Assembly: GCA_028274465.1 (NCBI GenBank)
Contig: CM051458.1
Location: forward strand, 12,167,566-12,231,565
Origin: Plantago ovata
Lineage: Eukaryota; Streptophyta; Magnoliopsida; Lamiales; Plantaginaceae
DNA: 64,000 nt
Direction of reading: 5' to 3'
Shown: one piece after another, positions 59,358 through 64,000 of the stretch
How positions within the stretch are numbered: position 1 is the stretch's first letter
Layout: the number at the start of each line of letters is the position of its first letter
Program-made: the position numbers and the translations under genes
The notes under the pieces: model-generated
The model's input: the letters and a program-made list of their open reading frames with translations, nothing else
Databases searched by the model: none
What the model was told of the DNA's origin: nothing

Positions 59358-61349
59358 ATGTCAGTTCCTACGTTGGGGGATATGCTACTTGAGGCTTGGA
59401 AAGCCAACTGGCTGTTGGGAGTTCCGCCTTCGGAATGGATGCCATCTCCCCTTCATGAGTATTGGCAGGCCTACTGGCGTGACCACCCAAATGTCCATCG
59501 TCGTTCCTTACTTTATCTCTTAATGACTTTACATGTTTTATATTCAATTGTGTATGTACTAACACGGATCTTTTTATTGCAGATGCCACGACCTAGGAGG
59601 CCACGATACCTGACCCCGCAGTCCCAGAGGGATGATACCGACGGAGAGGACACCGTACAGGGCTCACAGCAGGGCTCCCCTTCTGTTTTTGGGACTCCAC
59701 CTGGGTCGAGCAGGGGATCGACTCCTCATTCCTCCCTCCATGACCCGTGGGCCCACGTTCCAGACGACGATTGCCCCTTTCAAAGGCCGGAAGATGGTCT
59801 TATGTGGAATGGTCGCCATGTCCTTTACCCCAATGGAGAGAAGTAAGTATTAGGCATTAACTGATTTACGAACTTTTAGTATATATATACCGAACTAACC
59901 TTGTCACTATTGACTTACCTGTTCTTCACAGGTTGTATGGGGAGCGCGCTGCTAAAGTACTCAGTGCGATAATACGGAACAGGATGATCCCACCGCAAGA
60001 GGGTGGCAGCCAGTGGCATTGCATCCCGGACCAAATTAAGGGAGAGCTGTTCGAGGAGCTGAGGGTGAGTTAATAATCGTACAATAATTACCCAATTGTT
60101 TGTGTTGTGAGTGGTATGTTAGCCACTTTCTGTGAGTGGTATGTTAGCCACTGTACTTGGGTGATATGTTAGTCACCATTGTTTTAGTGAAATATAGGAC
60201 AATGTGAGTGGTATGGTAGCCACTATATTTGAGTGGTATGTTAGCCACTGAACTTGGCTGATATGTTAGTCACCGATATACCTGAATAGATGTTGTTTTC
60301 CCTTGTTATATATTTGATACATGTTAGCTCCCCTTGTTATACTTGAATGTTTTTAAGTATTCACCAACGTATGTGTTTCGATGTTTATTTGTAATTGTGT
60401 AGAAAGAATTCTTCCTTCCGAAAGCATTGCTGATGGATCTCTGGTGGAGCTTCAACTCTCACGGTAGTGCCCTTTACAAGTGCATGGTTCATAACCTGAA
60501 GAAACTGTGGATAAAAAACCGTCCACGTACCGGTGATTGGTCCGGAGATGAAATTTGGGAGGCGTGGAAGGTGTATTGGGCTAACGAGAGAGTCCAGGCG
60601 CAGGCTGACCAGAACACTGAGAACAGGAAGAAGCAGCCGAATGATGGGACACGTACCTTGGTGACACACCGTTTTGGCTCTGAGTCGATCGCTACAGCAC
60701 ATGTGAGGCAGAAGGTAAGTATATTAACTTTGTGAATTCATCATTCTTATACTTGTTATTTACTTGCATTTCGAACTTTCAAACTAAGTATATGATGCTT
60801 TCATGTGTCATTCAGTTGAAGGATAAGGAGAGTCTCCTATCACCCTGTTCTCAAGATCTCAGAAGGCCAAGGACGGACAGTGGTTGTGTGACGAGGCCAC
60901 AACAATTGCGGTTAGTATCAACAATACATGTGTTTATTAAATACTGATGATTTCATAACTAATTAACAACATAACTAACACCTTATACTCTTGATTTATA
61001 ATTTCAGACGGCCTACGAGGACATGATTCGTGATCAGGATCTCACTGTTGAGGAAATGAATGTCATTTTCCTCGAGGTGAATCCTCCAGATGAGAAGGGT
61101 CGTCGCTTGGGACTGGGGAGTGCAGCAGCCGTCCCTGAATTGGACTCGAGGCCGACTCGTCGTTCCCGTGCCAGTACATCTTCATCATCTTCAGCAGCAG
61201 CAGCAGCTTCCGCTCGAGAGCAGGCTCTCTTACTTCAGTTGCAGGAGAGGGATGAGGAGGTGAAGAGGCTAGCTGCGAAGCAGGCTCAATATGATACTAT
61301 GTTTGCTCAGCTGTATGCGAAGCTGGGGATGGATCCACCTACTCCATGA
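59358..61349 (+). CDS. Second CACTA protein, En/Spm-type (Ptta-like), frame-broken late
   Basis: Resembles plant transposase (Ptta/En/Spm) accessory proteins that bind subterminal repeats. Exons: 59358 or 59583 to 59844 (MPRPRRPRYLTPQSQ, Ser/Pro-rich), 59931-60065 (AAKVLSAIIRNRMIPPQEGG), 60403-60714 (WWSFNSHGSALYKCMVHNLK, IWEAWKVYW), 60817-60909, 61008-61349 (EDMIRDQDLTVEEMN, coiled coil LLLQLQERDEEVKRLAAKQ). In the fourth exon the entry frame gives LKDKESL, but the family-like SPITLFSRSQKAKDGQW reads in the next frame, which also matches the last exon. One base appears missing near 60828-60833. The start is uncertain: the first ATG frame includes a hydrophobic stretch that may be an intron. 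Confidence 0.65.
60100..60280. repeat. Short tandem repeats in a CACTA intron
   Basis: Six or so units of 25-40 bases around AGTGGTATGTTAGCCACT (itself a near-palindrome), with GGGTGATATGTTAGTCACC variants, in the third intron of the second CACTA gene. Confidence 0.8.
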
Positions 61350-61609
61350 TCCCCTATCCTTTTCGACTCTATTTACTATTTTCTACATGAATACTGTATA
61401 CACTATGATATTATTTTGGATTAGTATTGTGTACGTATGATTATTATTATATGTATGAAGGGTTTTGGTACATTTATTATGATTTTTTTGGATTATTTTT
61501 TGGTTTATTTAGTCTATAGAATTTCTGCAACATGTTGCTTAATTAAACAGGTTGCATTTGATTTTGGGTCTCATTATTATATCTAAAAAATTTAAAAAAT
61601 AAAATAAAA

Positions 61610-61985
61610 ATTAGCAACCGATCGGCTCATCCGTCGCTATATCCAGCGACGGATGAGTTTATCCGTCGCTAAAAGTCCCAGACATTTAGCGACGGATAAG
61701 GCTCATCCGTTGCTAATATTTACAAACCGATGAGACTCATCCGTCGCTAAAGGTCCGGTGACTTTAGCGACGGATAATTCATCGGTTGCTAAAAGTCAAC
61801 ATCATTTTCCGTTGCTAATCCGTCGCAAATTCGCGACGGAAATTTCATCGGTCGCTAATTCGCTAGCGACTAACGATTTAGCGATGACGAATTTATCCGT
61901 CGCTAAAAACACCAATCGGTCGCTAGCGAGTATTAGCGACCGATCGGGTTTCTTTAGCGACGGATTGTTCCGTCGCTAAAGTCGC
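61610..61985. repeat. Right subterminal repeat array of the CACTA element
   Basis: Dense AGCGACGGAT / ATCCGTCGCT motifs with ATCGGTCGCTA variants in both orientations, mirror of the left array at 54250-54612. Confidence 0.9.
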
Positions 61986-62300
61986 CCTCTCTTATAGTGA
62001 GTTAAGCTCCAATTGGAGCAAGAAACTGCTCCAATCGGAGCATATGTGGTGGAGCTGCTGCTCCACCATTGAAGGTGGAGAGCTCCACCACCAGAGTTCA
62101 TTTTTTTTTCTTTTTTAATTTTTTAATTTTCTTTTTCTTTTAAAAGAAGATTTCAAGTCTTGTTTGGCAAAGTAAAAATTGATTTTGGAACAGTACTTAG
62201 AGCGTGATTTGGTCAAGAGCGTGGACTAAAATGTAATTGTGAACCTAAGTAACCTTTTTTTTGTTATTAGAGACGCTAACAAGGTATTAAAAAGTTACGA

Positions 62301-62842
62301 GTCCGAAATATAGTTTCCTCGAACGTGTATAATCTACTTACGGAGTAGATGACACTTGAACAGGAATTACTAAAATTCATTAATTAGTGAAAAAGTAATT
62401 GAAACTCAAAGTGTGTTGGTTGATACATTAGTATGGAATACCTAAGGTTGGTATTGGGAAAACAAAAAATCCCACATTGCTAAAGTTGAGAAGGAGTAAA
62501 CTATTTAATAAGTCATGGTTTGGACTAGGGATTGGACCCGGGGTACCCATGGTTTTGGAAGGGGGGAGGACCTAGATGGCTCCTCGGTTCATCCAAGCGC
62601 ACCTGCCTGGCTCCGGGCCCGGACTTCGGGTCGTGGGCCTAGGCTAAGGCTACGGCTAGGGCTAGCTAGTGGTGTATATATTCTTTTTGGGCTAGAAACT
62701 AACTTTGTTTGTTTTGGATCCAATTAGGAAAGCGGAGCGGCCCAAAAGGGCGGTCCGGTCCTGGTTCTTGAACAGAATGGCGAATAGAATTTCCTTGTCA
62801 GCGAAATTCTATCTGTGCGAACAGGTGCGAATTTTGAATGAA
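62301..62842. other. LTR-like U3 remnant
   Basis: CAAAAAATCCCACATTGCTAAAG near 62465 is a motif often seen near the start of plant copia LTRs. A GC-rich stretch (62520-62680) with CTCGGTTCATCCAAGCGC follows. No target duplication or TG start was fixed. Confidence 0.35.
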
Positions 62843-63199
62843 AAGTTGTGTCTTTTCGTTTCAAATTTGTGTCCTTTCACTTGGTGTCTGTTCGTTTGAA
62901 CCTGTTCACCACTATAAATTTCTCTTCCAGGTTTGGCGGAAACACATCGAAATCTGCGCTCTCCTTCTTCTCTATTTCTCTAGAAAAAGCTTGTCTACCA
63001 TATTGAAGTAGTCCAAGAAAGAAGTTGTGTCTTTTCGTTTCAAATTTCGTGTCCTTTCACTTGGTGTCTGTTCGTTTGAACCTGTTCACCACTATAAATT
63101 TCCCTTCCAGGTTTGGCAGAAACACATCGAAATCTGCTCTCTCTTTTTCTCTATTTCTCTAGAAAAAGTCTGTCTACCATATTGAAGTAGTCCAAGAAA
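62843..63199 (+). repeat. 179-bp tandem duplication carrying a TATA box
   Basis: Two units (62843-63021 and 63022-63199) start AAGTTGTGTCTTTTCGTTTC and contain ACCACTATAAATTTC plus a CT-rich leader (CTCTATTTCTCTAGAAAAAG). They differ at only a few positions. The layout suggests a duplicated LTR core promoter and leader. Confidence 0.85.
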
Positions 63200-63526
63200 A
63201 TCTTGTATTTCCAGTGCTAATGTACAGACTTACCTGTAGTTGTATCTTGGGAGACAGTTTGCCAGAACTGTGAGCACCATAACATGGCAAATTATGTCTT
63301 AAAGAAAGAGGGTCATCCCTCGACTCTACAGATATAATTATTCTATCTTTTCTGTTTTTCCAAATCATATCCATATCCGATACTTCTTGTACGCTCCATT
63401 TATTTCCAACACTAATGATTACCGGCGTAACAAGTAACGAGTATGCTAAATCCATGATATATACGTCTAAAGCTGAAGCTGATAGAATTTTTTGTTTCCA
63501 ATAAGTAAAAACAAAAGGTTTTAAAA
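63200..63526. other. Unassigned, no gene seen
   Basis: A 93-codon minus-strand frame (63455-63174) has no recognisable motif. Likely part of the retroelement remnant or intergenic. Confidence 0.3.
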
Positions 63527-64000
63527 CAGGGACGGATCCAGAAATTTTCTATTGTGGATGCAAATATATACCGTATATGTTACTTATTATTAAAAGATAT
63601 TAAATATAAATTAAGTAATTACTCAAAATAATAAATTATAATTAATAATCAATTAAATCATACAAATATTGAATTAAATAAAATTATTTGCAGTTTTGAA
63701 TCAATTGAATCAATATTTAATAGTGTAATGATAAATTTCGTAATAAAATATATTTCTTAATATACATTAATTATAAGATTTCATACTAAAATAATGGGTT
63801 TTAACTTAATATTAGTAAGATAGACGAATTTTTCAATAATGATAATGAAAATGATGTTTTTTCACCACTCTAACCTCAATTGACGCTAAAAGTAGTAATA
63901 TATATTATTACAATCAATTCAATAGATTTAAAATAGATCTTATAAATTCATGTGGGTGCAAAAATTTTAGTGTTACGGGGGCAAAATAATTTATTTACAT
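63527..64000. mobile_element. hAT-type element, left end only
   Basis: CAGGGACGGATCCAGAAATTTTC resembles the CAGGGGCGGA.CCAG ends of plant hAT non-autonomous elements, as at 9696. The interior is AT-rich. The right end is not visible in the window. Confidence 0.5.

Larger units (their letters stand above)
54228..61999 (+). mobile_element. CACTA (En/Spm) transposon, 7.8 kb, TSD AGT
   Basis: Starts CACTACAAGAAAAACAG, ends with the complement of CACTATAAGAGAGGGCG, and is flanked by the 3-base duplication AGT (54225-54227 and 62000-62002). Subterminal arrays of TAGCGACGGAT and ATCCGTCGCTA or the ATCGGTCGC variant fill 54250-54610 and 61610-61985; these are transposase-binding-type repeats. It encodes a tnp2-family transposase and a second En/Spm-type protein in the same direction. 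The right inverted repeat has several mismatches to the left. Confidence 0.95.
53771..62300. mobile_element. TIR element with GCTCCG/CGGAGC core, member 3, split by a CACTA element
   Basis: Outer parts at 53771-54227 and 62000-62300. The left arm AGGTTCACAATTACATTTTGG matches the complement of the right arm AGGTTCACAATTACATTTTAG. The right arm also has, complemented, TTAGCGTCTCTAATAACAAA, close to TTAGCGTACCTAATAACAAA of member 2. Core units GCTCCGATC/GATCGGAGC flank the insertion on both sides (54060-54220 and 62005-62090). The outer ends are approximate. Confidence 0.6.

Noticed and set aside
55668..61349. The two CACTA genes as host genes
   Set aside because: They sit inside an element with defined inverted ends and a target duplication, and both belong to En/Spm transposase families.
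62515..62727. A 70-codon frame in the GC-rich stretch
   Set aside because: Arg/Gly-rich composition follows from the GC-rich LTR-like DNA. No family match.

Overview
This is a nuclear chromosome segment from a flowering plant, almost certainly a eudicot. The evidence is AT-rich DNA with spliced genes (canonical GT-AG introns), plant-type protein families (a ULP1/OTS SUMO protease, a VEN4/SAMHD1-type HD phosphohydrolase, CYP714 P450, MBD9) and typical plant transposons. The species cannot be named from the sequence alone. There are no bacterial genes, operons or CRISPR arrays.

Layout. (1) 1-8.8 kb is a graveyard. It holds four decayed, tandemly related fragments of an MBD9-like gene (copy 4 split by a solo copia LTR with a 5-bp target duplication), a CYP714-type P450 pseudogene, and the 3' end of a Ty3/gypsy chromovirus. 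(2) 8.8-13.5 kb carries an intron-free, frame-broken selenoprotein O (SELO) copy on the minus strand, fused at its N-terminus to an unrecognised reading frame. It is cut by a hAT element, and a MULE lies just upstream; both have clean target duplications. (3) 13.9-29.8 kb is the genic core: two convergent genes. One is a 15-exon SUMO protease (+; 540 codons, frame intact when spliced by eye). The other is a 19-exon VEN4/SAMHD1 homologue (-; 477 codons), whose frame closes only if one missing base in exon 4 is assumed. (4) 30-42.7 kb is repeat-rich. It contains a Stowaway MITE, two members of a TIR element family with GCTCCG/CGGAGC-rich cores, a higher-order tandem array, a 2.2-kb non-autonomous CACTA element carrying a tRNA-like gene, a copia remnant with a nested 307-bp CACTA MITE, and a LINE-like tail. 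(5) 42.7-52.4 kb is a 9.6-kb Ty1/copia retrotransposon on the minus strand, bounded by the target duplication GTTTC. It has one full and one truncated LTR and several inactivating changes. (6) 53.8-62.3 kb is a third GCTCCG-core element, split by a 7.8-kb CACTA transposon (target duplication AGT) that encodes a long tnp2-type transposase and a second En/Spm-type protein. (7) 62.3-64 kb has an LTR-like remnant with a duplicated promoter segment and the start of another hAT element.

The host genes do not form an operon or a shared pathway. The SUMO protease acts on SUMO conjugates; the VEN4 homologue would hydrolyse dNTPs. The strongest stories are nested insertions that can be dated relative to each other, a chimeric SELO retrocopy, a tRNA-like gene inside a CACTA element, and a one-base lesion in the HD domain of the VEN4 homologue. 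Several lesions sit in short homopolymers, so base-level assembly accuracy should be considered.
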